A DNA stretch of 64,000 nt from Kordia sp. TARA_039_SRF (GCA_006383075.2 SMNH02000003.1:598414-662413), one strand, 5' to 3'. Positions 50,350 through 60,447 are shown, counted from the stretch's first letter. The notes: generated from the sequence alone by a model not told the origin. Made by a program: numbers and translations.

Positions 50350-50883
50350 CTAACTCTTATGCGTACTGATGATACGCGTCATTTTCCAAGTTCCATTGTC
50401 GTTTTTCCAGATAGTAATGAATTTACTCGGAATGGATTTGGCGTCAGGCTCTTGATTGTTGAAGAATTTGTGTTCACCTATTTGTACGGCGCCGTAACCT
50501 TGAATTGGATAAACTTCTACACTTCCTTTTACAAGTGTTCGAGTCACTTTTCCACAGATATTATTCTTTATAGCTTCTATGATTTGTGATTTGGAAGTTG
50601 CCAATCCGCCTTTGTCATGGAAAAATTCCACATTTTCAGAAATGAGTTGACGTTGCGTTTCTAAATCGCAAGTATTATAGGCGTCAAAGAAGCGTTTATC
50701 TAAATCGAGAATGGTCTCGTATAATTGCTTATCAACAGGAACATAGGCTTCTTTTTTGACAATGGTTCGTTCCGATTTGGTTCGAACAGAAATACAAGAA
50801 GTTGCAAAAAAGGTAATGAATAGAATAAAGAGTAGTTTGGTTTTCATGCTAATAAATTGAAATGAATATATCCCAAAGAGCAC
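50350..50883 (-). CDS. NTF2-like/DUF4440-type small lipoprotein
   Basis: Lipobox FFATSCISVR; KRFFDAYNTCDLETQRQLISENVEFFHDKGG. Likely start MKTKLLFILF (~50847). Confidence 0.85.
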   Translation of the reverse strand: MLFGIYSFQFISMKTKLLFILFITFFATSCISVRTKSERTIVKKEAYVPVDKQLYETILDLDKRFFDAYNTCDLETQRQLISENVEFFHDKGGLATSKSQIIEAIKNNICGKVTRTLVKGSVEVYPIQGYGAVQIGEHKFFNNQEPDAKSIPSKFITIWKNDNGTWKMTRIISTHKS

Positions 50884-50914
50884 AAGACTTGACGTTTGTT
50901 ACACTTTCACACTA

Positions 50915-50992
50915 CTCTTGAGCAGAAATATTTTTACTCAAGAGCACAAAATAAGCGCACTTGAGTAAAAATATTTCTATTCAAGTGCGCTT
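50915..50992. promoter_or_regulatory. Alternative-hairpin quasi-palindrome (attenuator/terminator-like)
   Basis: Hairpin A CTCTTGAG/CTCAAGAG (50915-50944), hairpin B AAGCGCACTTGA/TCAAGTGCGCTT (50953-50992), and a competing 19-nt pairing 50924-50942 with 50960-50978. Confidence 0.8.
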
Positions 50993-51064
50993 GGAATGTC
51001 TGTTGGAGTACATTTAACAATACTCATAAACTGCTAAACTTATAAACTCTTAAACTTAAAAAAG

Positions 51065-53920
51065 CTACTCAATCACCAACTCTGTAGCATCTTTTCCGCC
51101 GTTTCCTGAAACTTCAATGCTATAGGTTCCTTTTGGCAAATAGTAGGCACCGTTTTTCTTTTTAGGAATAGATGCTTTTTCGTCTTTTTTTAAGTATTTT
51201 TTACGTGCTTTTTCAGTGATGCTCAAGTCGTAATTACATGTATTGAAACCTGCATCCGCTTTCATGGTTTGTTCATTCAAAACAACACCATTTTCAGCAA
51301 TGACTTTTATCGTAACATCGCTTGGGTTTTTGGTATGGAAATAGATTTCTTTTGAAGGAACATTAGCATCCAACCATTTACTCCACGTACTTCCCCACGA
51401 TGAACGCGCTTTGATACTTTCCGTTTTAAAAACGTGCACAGGTTTACTTGCTATTGCTCCATCCACTTGTTGTAATACCGCAATATTTGCTTTGTAAATA
51501 GAGCGCCCGTGCGTTCCTAATAATAAGTCTTTGGCTTGTTTTTGCACCACAATATCGTGAACCGCTACATTTGGCAATCCGTTGTGGAATGGCTGCCAAG
51601 TATTGCCCATATCTAACGAAGCATACGCGCCATTATCTGTTCCGACATATAATACATTTTCGTTTTCTGGATCTTCTTTAATGACGTTTACTGGCGAAGC
51701 AGGAATTCCACTCGCAATACTTTTCCAAGTTCGTCCGTAATCGTCAGACATATAAACATACGCATTAAAATCATCCCAACGATAGCCGTTTAATGTCACA
51801 TATACACGTTCTTTTTTATGGGATGAAGCAATCACGCGTGATACCCATAAATCTTGTGGAAAGCTGTTAGAAACTTTCTGCCAATTGCCACCACCGTTTT
51901 TGGTTACATGTACCAATCCGTCGTCGCTTCCAACATAGACTAATCCGAATTGAAATGGCGATTCAGAAACACTTGTCAGCGTTCCATACGCTACATTTCC
52001 TTTTTTGCCACCTTTGGTTAAATCGCCTGAAATCGCTTCCCATTCATCACCTTGGTTTAATGATCTGTGCAATTTGTTTCCTCCTAAATATAAAATATCT
52101 TGATTGTGAACCGAGAGATGAATTGGCGTTTGCCAGTTAAATCGGTATGGCGATTCGCCCAACTCGTGTTTTGGTTGAATGTATTGACGTCTGCCTGTTT
52201 CACGATTGATTCGGAAGTAATTTCCAAACTGATAACCTGTGTATACGATATTCGGATTTCGTTTGTCAACTTGAATTTGCATTCCGTCACCGCCCATCAA
52301 ACGCTCGTACGGATATTGTCCTTCTTCATGCCACTTTACAGAGGCTTTGTAACTATTTGGTCCAACCCAAACACCGTTATCTTGCAATCCGCCATAGACT
52401 TTGTAAGGCGTTTGCTCATCTGCATAAATTGCGTAGAATTGTCCAACCGCTGGTGTATTGCATTTTATCCAATTATTGCCATTGTCATATGAAATATTTA
52501 CACCACCATCATTTCCGTTGATTAAATGATTTGGATTTTTCGGATTTACCCAAAGTGCGTGATGATCTACGTGTACATTTTCTCCGTTGATAGATTCAAA
52601 CGTTTGTCCACCATCTTGCGAGCGCAAAATTGGCACACCTGCAATATAAATTTGATTTGGATTTTTTGGGCTTACGCGAATCATTCCGAAGTAATAACCA
52701 TACGAATATACCAAATCATCCAAGTAATCGTCATGTGTTTTTTTCCACGATTTTCCGCCGTTGGTCGTTTTAAAAACTTGCGCTCCAACCACAGGTGTAT
52801 CAAACAATAAGGAATTGGCATTTTCTAAGTATTTTGCCAAATCTTCTGGTTTGATAGTTCCTGTTCGTACGAGCTGTTTTACATTTTCAGCTCTGTATTT
52901 TTCTTGAAAACCATTTGTTTTTAAGTAGGTATTGAGTTCTTTATCGCCTAAGTTTAAAAATGTTGCCGTCGACATGGTTTTAAAATCGTCTTTGGTCAAT
53001 GCTTTAGAATCACTTTTCTTTTCAGCTTTCTTTTCACGTCTAAATTGACTATCGTGAAATGCATATACCGTTTCGTCATCGTACACTGCCAATCCGATGC
53101 GACCAACGCCGTCACCTTCTGGAAAGCCTGATTTTTCACTTACTTTTTTCCACGTGTTTCCTGCGTCTGTACTTTTGTAAATCGCTGAGTTGACACCATT
53201 CCCAACAAAATTCCACGCTTTACGGTCACGTTCCCATGAAGAAGCATATTGCACGTTGAAATTGTTTGGTGAAAACGCCAAGTCTATAATTCCTGTGTCG
53301 TTATTGATAAATAAGGTTTTATTCCATGTTTTTCCGCCATCCATTGTTTTAAAAATTCCACGTTCTGCATTTGGCGAATATAAGTGTCCCAGCGCAGCCA
53401 CGACAACCTCATCTGCATTGTTCGGATTGATGATGATTCTACTAATATGATGCGAATCGAGCAATCCCATGTTTTGCCAATTTTTACCGCCATCGGTACT
53501 TTTTAAAATTCCGATTCCCGCATACGACGAACGTGAAGAATTGTTTTCTCCTGTGCCAACCCACAAGGTTTTTGAGTTCCAGTCAACTGCAATATCGCCA
53601 ATGTTTTGTGTTGGTGAATTGTCCAATACTGGTTCAAACGTAGTTCCGTTGTTGTTGGTATACCATAATCCGCCAGAAGCATACGCCACGTAGAATTCGG
53701 TTGTATTGTTTGGATTTACGTCCAAATCCACCACACGTCCGCTCATGATGGTTGGACCGATGTTCGTGAATTCAATATTTTTTACAGTTGAATTTTGGGT
53801 AAGTTTCGCTTTTTCTTTCAATGCATCTTGCACTTTTTGTGCTGAAGTCGGATTGCTTTGTGCAATGCTGAATTGAACAATAAGAAACGTAAGTAAAAAG
53901 AGTGAAATTTTAGGTTTCAT
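51065..53920 (-). CDS. Secreted VPS10/sortilin-like BNR-repeat (glycosyl hydrolase-annotated) protein
   Basis: Repeated STDGGKNWQNM, SMDGGKTW-like Asp-box motifs; signal peptide. Confidence 0.9.
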   Translation of the reverse strand: MKPKISLFLLTFLIVQFSIAQSNPTSAQKVQDALKEKAKLTQNSTVKNIEFTNIGPTIMSGRVVDLDVNPNNTTEFYVAYASGGLWYTNNNGTTFEPVLDNSPTQNIGDIAVDWNSKTLWVGTGENNSSRSSYAGIGILKSTDGGKNWQNMGLLDSHHISRIIINPNNADEVVVAALGHLYSPNAERGIFKTMDGGKTWNKTLFINNDTGIIDLAFSPNNFNVQYASSWERDRKAWNFVGNGVNSAIYKSTDAGNTWKKVSEKSGFPEGDGVGRIGLAVYDDETVYAFHDSQFRREKKAEKKSDSKALTKDDFKTMSTATFLNLGDKELNTYLKTNGFQEKYRAENVKQLVRTGTIKPEDLAKYLENANSLLFDTPVVGAQVFKTTNGGKSWKKTHDDYLDDLVYSYGYYFGMIRVSPKNPNQIYIAGVPILRSQDGGQTFESINGENVHVDHHALWVNPKNPNHLINGNDGGVNISYDNGNNWIKCNTPAVGQFYAIYADEQTPYKVYGGLQDNGVWVGPNSYKASVKWHEEGQYPYERLMGGDGMQIQVDKRNPNIVYTGYQFGNYFRINRETGRRQYIQPKHELGESPYRFNWQTPIHLSVHNQDILYLGGNKLHRSLNQGDEWEAISGDLTKGGKKGNVAYGTLTSVSESPFQFGLVYVGSDDGLVHVTKNGGGNWQKVSNSFPQDLWVSRVIASSHKKERVYVTLNGYRWDDFNAYVYMSDDYGRTWKSIASGIPASPVNVIKEDPENENVLYVGTDNGAYASLDMGNTWQPFHNGLPNVAVHDIVVQKQAKDLLLGTHGRSIYKANIAVLQQVDGAIASKPVHVFKTESIKARSSWGSTWSKWLDANVPSKEIYFHTKNPSDVTIKVIAENGVVLNEQTMKADAGFNTCNYDLSITEKARKKYLKKDEKASIPKKKNGAYYLPKGTYSIEVSGNGGKDATELVIE

Positions 53921-54081
53921 GGATGGTTTGATTTAGTTTTTGAAAATTACGCAATGTTGCAAACTCATCAAAATTTTAAGGCTTTTTTTAACAAGAGTTG
54001 TTAATTTTTCACTCTTTGTAACTTTCAATTTGGAATCTTTCAGTAAAAAACAAAAAAAGTGTATTTTTATTTCCTTGTTTT

Positions 54082-54666
54082 ATGAGTGTAAGCACCAAGA
54101 ATTTAGAAGCGTATTTACAAAGATTTATCACAGATGATTCTTTGCACGACCAAATTTCCACGATTGTGGAAGCGTTTCAGCATTTACCGTTGAAGAAGAA
54201 CACATTTTTGGTGGAAGAAGGAAGCATTTGTCCGTATTTTTGCTTTATAGAAAGTGGTATTTTACAGCATCATATCACGATTGACGGCGAAGAGAAAACA
54301 ACCTATCTCGCATTGAAAAATTCCGCCACAGCGGCTTTAAAAAGTTTTACCCATCAAATTCCATCACGAAAAAATATCAAAGCCATTAGTGAATGTGATT
54401 TGTTTGTGATTGACCTCCATAATTTTCAAAAACTAGTACAAAATAACGCTGCTTTCCATCAGTTTTATTATAATTTAATCGAACATCAAATCTACCGAAT
54501 TGACGATTACCGCATCGATTTGTTGACCTTAACGCCTGAAGAACGCTATAAAAAACTCCTCGCTAACGAACCTAAATTATTGAAAGAAGTACCATTGCAT
54601 TATTTGGCATCTTTTTTAGGAATTTCGTCAAGACACATGAGTCGGATTCGGAAGAATGTTGTTTAG
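54082..54666 (+). CDS. Crp/Fnr-family transcriptional regulator
   Basis: Cyclic-nucleotide-binding-like domain (FLVEEGSICPYFCFIESGIL) and C-terminal HTH (LHYLASFLGISSRHMSRIRK). Confidence 0.93.
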   Translation: MSVSTKNLEAYLQRFITDDSLHDQISTIVEAFQHLPLKKNTFLVEEGSICPYFCFIESGILQHHITIDGEEKTTYLALKNSATAALKSFTHQIPSRKNIKAISECDLFVIDLHNFQKLVQNNAAFHQFYYNLIEHQIYRIDDYRIDLLTLTPEERYKKLLANEPKLLKEVPLHYLASFLGISSRHMSRIRKNVV

Positions 54667-54672
54667 GTGTTT

Positions 54673-54691
54673 ACTTCGACAGGCTCAGTGT
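54673..54691. repeat. Short dispersed palindrome ACTTCGACAGGCTCAGTGT
   Basis: Inverse-orientation relative of 3039-3059. Confidence 0.7.
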
Positions 54692-54841
54692 AGCAGGTGT
54701 TGGGTTTTAGTCTATTTTTATATAACTACATTGGTATATTGGTACATTGACCAATTGTTTCATTAAAAAATTCCGCCATTTGGCTACTGTTTTCCTTTTT
54801 GGAATGATTATTTTTGAGGAAATCCATTAAAAAATTACACA

Positions 54842-56134
54842 ATGAAATATCATCCTATAGACCGCAACTTATTTATTAAGAATAGAAAAAACTTTATGGC
54901 GCAGATGAAACCGAGTAGTCTGGCAGTATTTAATTCAAACGATATTTATCCGATTAGTGCTGATAGCACAATGCCGTTTGAGCAACATCGCGATATTTTC
55001 TATCTAAGTGGTGTGGATCAAGAGGAAAGTATTTTGGTATTGTTTCCTGATGCGCCTAAAGAGAAACATCGTGAGATTTTATTTTTAAAGGAAACCAACG
55101 AGCATATTGCCGTTTGGGAAGGCGAAAAATTAACGAAAGAAGCAGCGTTGGCGACTTCGGGAATTAAAACCGTGTATTGGTTGCAAGATTTGGAAAAAAT
55201 CATGTTCGAAATCATGACGCAATGCGATACAGTCTATATCAACACCAACGAACATTACCGCGCAAATGTAGAAACAGAAACACGCGAAGACCGTTTTACG
55301 AAATGGTTAAAAGACAAATATCCTGCACACAGTGTTGCGAAAAGCAATCCGATTTTACAGCGTTTGCGCTCAGTGAAAGATCCTATCGAACTCGATTTGA
55401 TGCAAAAGGCCTGCGATATTACGGAAAAAGGCTTCCGTAGATTGCTCAATTTTGTAAAACCAGGCGTTTGGGAGTTTGAGATTGAAGCTGAATTAATGCA
55501 CGAGTTTTTGCGAAATCGTTCTAAAAAGTTCGCGTACACGCCTATTGTAGCTTCTGGGAATAACGCAAATGTATTGCACTATGTAGAGAACAATCAACAA
55601 TGTAAGGATGGCGAATTGATTTTGATGGATTTTGGTGCAGAGTACGCCAATTACGCAAGCGATTTGTCACGTACGATTCCTGTTTCGGGAAGATTTACAA
55701 AACGCCAAAAAGACGTTTATAATGCGGTGAATCGTGTTAAAAAAGAGGCGACAAAAATGCTGGTTCCAGGAACGCTTTGGGCAGAATATCATGTTGAAGT
55801 TGGAAAATTAATGACTTCTGAATTGTTAGGTTTGGGATTGCTTGACAAAGCCGATGTACAAAACGAAGACCCAGATTGGCCAGCGTATAAAAAATATTTT
55901 ATGCACGGAACGTCACACCATATTGGACTTGATACGCACGATTACGGAATTTTAACCGAACCAATGACGGCAAATATGGTGTTCACCGTAGAACCTGGAA
56001 TTTACTTGCCAGATGAAGGTTTCGGAATTCGTTTGGAAGACGATGTTATGGTACAAGAAACGGGCGAACCATTTAACCTGATGCGCAATATTCCAATTGA
56101 AGCAGATGAAATTGAGGAGTTGATGAATAGTTAA
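54842..56134 (+). CDS. pepP: Aminopeptidase P family metallopeptidase
   Basis: AMP_N domain, DFGAEYANYASDLSRTIPVSGRFT, HGTSHHIGLDTHD, EPGIYLPDEGFGIRLEDD. Confidence 0.96.
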   Translation: MKYHPIDRNLFIKNRKNFMAQMKPSSLAVFNSNDIYPISADSTMPFEQHRDIFYLSGVDQEESILVLFPDAPKEKHREILFLKETNEHIAVWEGEKLTKEAALATSGIKTVYWLQDLEKIMFEIMTQCDTVYINTNEHYRANVETETREDRFTKWLKDKYPAHSVAKSNPILQRLRSVKDPIELDLMQKACDITEKGFRRLLNFVKPGVWEFEIEAELMHEFLRNRSKKFAYTPIVASGNNANVLHYVENNQQCKDGELILMDFGAEYANYASDLSRTIPVSGRFTKRQKDVYNAVNRVKKEATKMLVPGTLWAEYHVEVGKLMTSELLGLGLLDKADVQNEDPDWPAYKKYFMHGTSHHIGLDTHDYGILTEPMTANMVFTVEPGIYLPDEGFGIRLEDDVMVQETGEPFNLMRNIPIEADEIEELMNS

Positions 56135-56189
56135 GGGATTAGTGTTTTTAATCTCTACAATACCAAAAATCAATCAAAATACAAACCCA

Positions 56190-56218
56190 AAAAGCACGCT
56201 GAATACGCGTGCTTTTCT
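56190..56218 (+). terminator. Intrinsic terminator after aminopeptidase P
   Basis: AAAAGCACGC-tgaatac-GCGTGCTTTT. Confidence 0.8.
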
Positions 56219-56248
56219 ATTGGTAATCATGAAAAAAACAATTAATAC

Positions 56249-56647
56249 CTACTTTACTGTTAAGGTATATTGAGGTGTTGGGTTGAGCGGGCAAAAATAT
56301 ACATATTCGCCTTTGGCTAACTTCACTTTGTTTGAATGTCCTGTCGTGTTATTTTTAACAACTTCCGTTACATACGCACTTTTAATATGATGCGCAGCGT
56401 CTGTTTTTCCCTTTGGTGCTAATACAAATCCGACATCGTGTCCAACATTGCTATTGGCAATTTCGAAAATGTATGTTCCTTCTGAAAGTGTCAACGATTT
56501 CTGAGTGAATTCTCCTTTGGTTTGTTCTAAAGAAACCGTTTTGACGTCATTTTTCATCATGGTTTCTTTCTTCATCATGTTGTGTTGCGCTTGCGCCGTG
56601 ATGGAAAACCCAACAAACAGCACTAAAATTGCGATAATTTTTTTCAT
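56249..56647 (-). CDS. Secreted cupredoxin-like protein
   Basis: Signal peptide; Met/His-rich N-terminus; EGTYIFEIANSNVGHDVGF...GEYVYFCPLNP. Confidence 0.8.
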   Translation of the reverse strand: MKKIIAILVLFVGFSITAQAQHNMMKKETMMKNDVKTVSLEQTKGEFTQKSLTLSEGTYIFEIANSNVGHDVGFVLAPKGKTDAAHHIKSAYVTEVVKNNTTGHSNKVKLAKGEYVYFCPLNPTPQYTLTVK

Positions 56648-56723
56648 TGTTTTGTGTTTTTAAAAGTTTGTGTATATAAATTGAAAGCGCACATGTCAAC
56701 TTCGCTTCATGTGCGCGTGATTG

Positions 56724-57281
56724 TTACTGTGTTACGGCAAATTTTCCTGTAGCTACTACTGGAAAGTCAATTTCCGTTTCTGCAATGTGATTTACGTAAT
56801 TGGTTAAGGTGTTGGAAACCACATTCAATACAATTTCCAAAACATCACCGTCGTTATAACCTGCCACTTTTACTGCGTTGATTTCTTCGCTCGTTACGTT
56901 TCCTCTGTTTTTTGTAACGCTTTGCGCGAATTGCAATCCTGCTTGAATTTTAGCGTCGTTTGCCAATCCTTGTCTGCTAGCTTCCGTTTGCTCTTCTGTC
57001 AAACCGTTCATTTTTCCAATCGCAGTGTGCGCTGATAAACAGTAATCACAGCTATTTTCTTCAGCAATCGCCAAGGCTAATTGCTCTCTAAATTTGTTGT
57101 TGAAATTTCCGCTAGCTGCCAATTCGCCTAAGCTTAAATACGCTTTTAAAGTCGCTGGAGAGTTTCCAAATACTTTAATCAAGTTTGGAATAAATCCTAA
57201 TTTTTTCTGAACCGCGTTAAACAATTCTTTTGCTTCGCCTGTAGTTGTTTCTGGGTTTAGGGTTTCAATTCGTGTACTCAT
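56724..57281 (-). CDS. Carboxymuconolactone decarboxylase/AhpD-like peroxidase-family protein
   Basis: EENSCDYCLSAHTAIGK active-site motif. Confidence 0.95.
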   Translation of the reverse strand: MSTRIETLNPETTTGEAKELFNAVQKKLGFIPNLIKVFGNSPATLKAYLSLGELAASGNFNNKFREQLALAIAEENSCDYCLSAHTAIGKMNGLTEEQTEASRQGLANDAKIQAGLQFAQSVTKNRGNVTSEEINAVKVAGYNDGDVLEIVLNVVSNTLTNYVNHIAETEIDFPVVATGKFAVTQ

Positions 57282-57315
57282 AATTTTTTTGTTTTAATTT
57301 TTTGTTTTTTGTGTC

Positions 57316-57333
57316 TTCCTGCGAAGGCAGGAA
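57316..57333. repeat. Short dispersed palindrome TTCCTGCGAAGGCAGGAA
   Basis: Same family as 47505 and 59084. Confidence 0.8.
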
Positions 57334-57364
57334 TCTTTAATCTGTTATTAATTTTTGTTTATTG

Positions 57365-57463
57365 TTATTGCTCGCTTCCGCAGATTTGACTCTCGGTAAG
57401 TTGTTCATCGTATTGTTGATAGCCCCAACAATTTGGGCAAACTGTTTCTTTTGTATGTTTCAT
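57365..57463 (-). CDS. Small CPNCWG-motif peptide
   Basis: Internal ATG of the 57365-57613 ORF gives MKHTKETVCPNCWGYQQYDEQLTESQICGSEQ, resembling the short flavobacterial CPNCWG proteins. Confidence 0.5.
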   Translation of the reverse strand: MKHTKETVCPNCWGYQQYDEQLTESQICGSEQ

Positions 57464-58064
57464 AATATTGTTTTTAGTGTTACTTATTTTGAACAGTACA
57501 AAGATGCGGCGGAAAGATGGCTGGAAAAATGGACAAAAGTTCCTAAGGGTTGGACTTTTTGGATTTTCTAGATGTTTTAGACTTGTTAGACACGCTTTTG
57601 GCTTTAGATTCACGTTGTTTTTTAGACGCGCTAGCGCTTTTAGAATCTAGATTGCTTTGCTCCTAGATTTTTAGATGCGCTTCACGCTTGGATGCACTTT
57701 ACTTTCTGTGAATTTTCAAATGTCAGTTCAAGTACATTTGCTATTAAATTTGTATCGAAAACTGCTTGATTAAACAAAACTGTTTCTAGTTGCAAAGTAC
57801 TTCTCGATACATTTTTCTTTCAGAAAAACACTCGAAGTGACGGCTATTTTAATGTGTAAATTTGAAAATGTACCAATGTTTTATATTTGATTCGTCTTTA
57901 TGAGCGAAAGCGAAGTAATCTGTTTATAGTTGTAGTCATATTTAATTCGAAGAAAAAATCAAACTTCTAACATTCTAAAAAGCGCCAGCGCATCTAAAAA
58001 TCTAACAGTGATAGCAAGTCTAACATTCTAGAACAAAACCTTGAATTGAGCAAATCGAAGAAGT

Positions 58065-58958
58065 CTACTTCCTAAATTCCGCCTTAAACGAAAGTGGCGA
58101 TTTTTGCATGGCTTTGGTGAAGAAACGTGAAAAGTAAGCTGGATCGTTAAAGCCTAAGTCGAACGCAATTTCTTTGACAGATTGCTCCGAATATAGCAAC
58201 TGTCGTTTGGCTTCTAAAATGATTCTATTTTTAATAAAATCACTCGGCGTCATCGTTCCGAGTTTTTGAAAGTGTTTGCTAATGGATTTTGGCGAAATCC
58301 CCAAACGTGCTGCATACGCAGAAACTGCGTGCATTTTTCTAAAATTTTGCTCTACCAACACACTAAAATCTTTATACAGTTGGGTTTCCACAGCTTCTTT
58401 TACAACAAAATCGTCTTTCTTTAAACGCACCGAATGTATGATAAACTGCTTTAAATAACTCTGCAACATATCGTATTGTCCAGAATTGTCATTATTGAAT
58501 TCTTCTCTTAAATCTTCCAACAAAAATTGCAAGCGTTGCACATCTTTCGATTTTGGAATCACATACGGAGAATCGTACAGATTGTTAAACAACACACCAT
58601 TACAGGAAATTTCTTGGTCGTGTGTTTGAATGCAGTAAAAATCACGTTGAAACGAAAGTTTATACGCTTCTTTAATTTCTTCCGAACTTACCGTAAACAC
58701 TTGTCCTGGCGACAAAAAGAAAATGATAGTTCCATCAAAAGTATACTCTTCAAAATCGATAAAATAGGTGCCTTTTCCTTCTTTAATCCAGTAAATCGTG
58801 TACGCATCCACTTGTTCGGGCTGATTTACTACACAAGCTTTTTCAAACTGTACAACACTTAACGAAAATGTATTTTGATAGCTATACGTAGTAATATCTT
58901 GTACTGCCATTGTGGTGTTTTTTTTGATGATTGGAAGTTTGGTCGTAATAGATAGCAA
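58065..58958 (-). CDS. AraC-family transcriptional regulator
   Basis: C-terminal HTH SVKEIAFDLGFNDPAYFSRFFTKAMQKSPLSFK. Likely start MAVQDITT (~58910). Confidence 0.94.
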   Translation of the reverse strand: MLSITTKLPIIKKNTTMAVQDITTYSYQNTFSLSVVQFEKACVVNQPEQVDAYTIYWIKEGKGTYFIDFEEYTFDGTIIFFLSPGQVFTVSSEEIKEAYKLSFQRDFYCIQTHDQEISCNGVLFNNLYDSPYVIPKSKDVQRLQFLLEDLREEFNNDNSGQYDMLQSYLKQFIIHSVRLKKDDFVVKEAVETQLYKDFSVLVEQNFRKMHAVSAYAARLGISPKSISKHFQKLGTMTPSDFIKNRIILEAKRQLLYSEQSVKEIAFDLGFNDPAYFSRFFTKAMQKSPLSFKAEFRK

Positions 58959-58961
58959 TAA

Positions 58962-59080
58962 TTTACTCGATAATCGAGATTTATGCTACTCCGACGCTTG
59001 CGTCGAAATGTTTTAATAGTTTCTACTGAATGCTTCGTGCACTTACCCCGAAGTAATTGACTTTTTTTTAAAACCTTTTT
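58962..59080 (+). repeat. Dispersed repeat R2, copy 2
   Basis: Shares blocks with 7922-8040; contains CTCGATAATCGAG and CGACGCTTGCGTCG hairpins. Confidence 0.7.
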
Positions 59081-59083
59081 GTC

Positions 59084-59103
59084 ATTCCTGCGAAGGCAGG
59101 AAT
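59084..59103. repeat. Short dispersed palindrome ATTCCTGCGAAGGCAGGAAT
   Basis: 8-bp perfect arms. Confidence 0.85.
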
Positions 59104-59139
59104 CCATTTAGAAACCAACAGTTTCCTAATACAACAAAA

Positions 59140-60387
59140 CTATTTCTTCTTTGGCAATTGCAATTGCGGCATCGGTTCGCATAAAGTTTTCTCTACGATT
59201 TTAGTACGCATCAATTGTTTATCATTAAAATGTCTGGAAATATTTTGAATGATTTCTGTATAATTATCATAATCTCCATTTTTATAATAATATACTTTGA
59301 TAGAACGACAATTTTCATGCTCAAAAATAGTATTTAGCAACACTCTATCCGACAAACCACACGAATGTCCCATGATAATGACTTGAAACTTTTCAGAATC
59401 AATATAACGCAACAAGTCTTTGTAATTAAGGTTTTACACATATTGAAACGATTTAAAATACCTTAAATATTCGTTATCATCCATATCTTCAATAAGCTTG
59501 TAATCTTCGTCCATTTCGTCTCCGAAGCCAAATACAATGTTATTGTTACTTACAATACCATGTATATGACTTAAAAGAACTCTTCCGCTTTTAACCACGT
59601 CTTTAATTAAACCTGATGCTAATATGTAGGAAGCCAGTGTTGGTGTATAATTAAAATTCAGGATTAAAGACATAGTCATTTTACTAAACTTAGATTTTTT
59701 TGTTTCGTCTTCTATAATTTTTTTAACATTATCTCTATCTTCCTTAAATAAGAACTCATTAAATAAGTTATGCTTATCATCTAGCATAGAAATAGGCCTA
59801 AAACAATTATAAAATCGTAACCAATCATAATTGTGAAAATTGAAATCATAAATGTTATTTACATTATTTTTTAAATATCTCTCAAGTAGCTCTTTTACTT
59901 GATAAAACTCCTCATGAAGTTTTACAACATTTCTTCTTTTTTGTCGAACTTCTAATTTTGTATCCTTACAAATGGTTTTTAATGCTTGATAATATTCATT
60001 TTCAACATCTACCCAATTTTGAATAGATTGGATTTGATTCAATTGTTTAAAAAACTGATTTTTAAATTTGAACAAAAAAATTTCATCTTTATTATTTGAT
60101 GTATTAACTCTTTTTGAAAAACTATATTCTCCAAGAATATATTCAAAAAAACTATAATTCTTTTGTAAATAACTCTTAATATTAGACTTAAAAGTTTTGA
60201 AGTTTTTGATTTTTTCTTCTTGAAAAAAATCTAGATAATCTCTATTCAAATAAACTAATTTTTCAACCAAACAATCCTGGTAATCAACCTCTAAGTCAGC
60301 CCAAAAAGCATCCATAAAATGATTGTACGATGTTGGCAATCCGTGTGCTAAATCGAATCCGTTTCCAGCGATGATGAGTTTATTCAT
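59140..60387 (-). pseudogene. AbiH-family abortive-infection gene interrupted by one in-frame TAA
   Basis: ORF 59434-60387 (MNKLIIAGNGFDLAHGLPTSYNHFMDAFW...) and ORF 59140-59415 (...LLRYIDSEKFQVIIMGHSCGLSDR...) lie in the same frame, separated only by TAA at 59434-59436. Confidence 0.85.
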
Positions 60388-60426
60388 TAGAGTTTGTAGT
60401 TTGTTTCAAAAGTGAATTTTAAAAAT

Positions 60427-60447
60427 ATCTCGACTGCGCTCGATATG
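60427..60447. repeat. Short dispersed palindrome around TCGACTGCGCTCGA
   Basis: Inverse relative at 63962-63975 (TCGAGCGCAGTCGA). Confidence 0.7.

Noticed and set aside
58859-59107. ORF starting MDSCLRRNDKKV
   Set aside because: Translation of the ATTCCTGCGAAGGCAGGAAT palindrome and the R2 repeat; no independent coding evidence.
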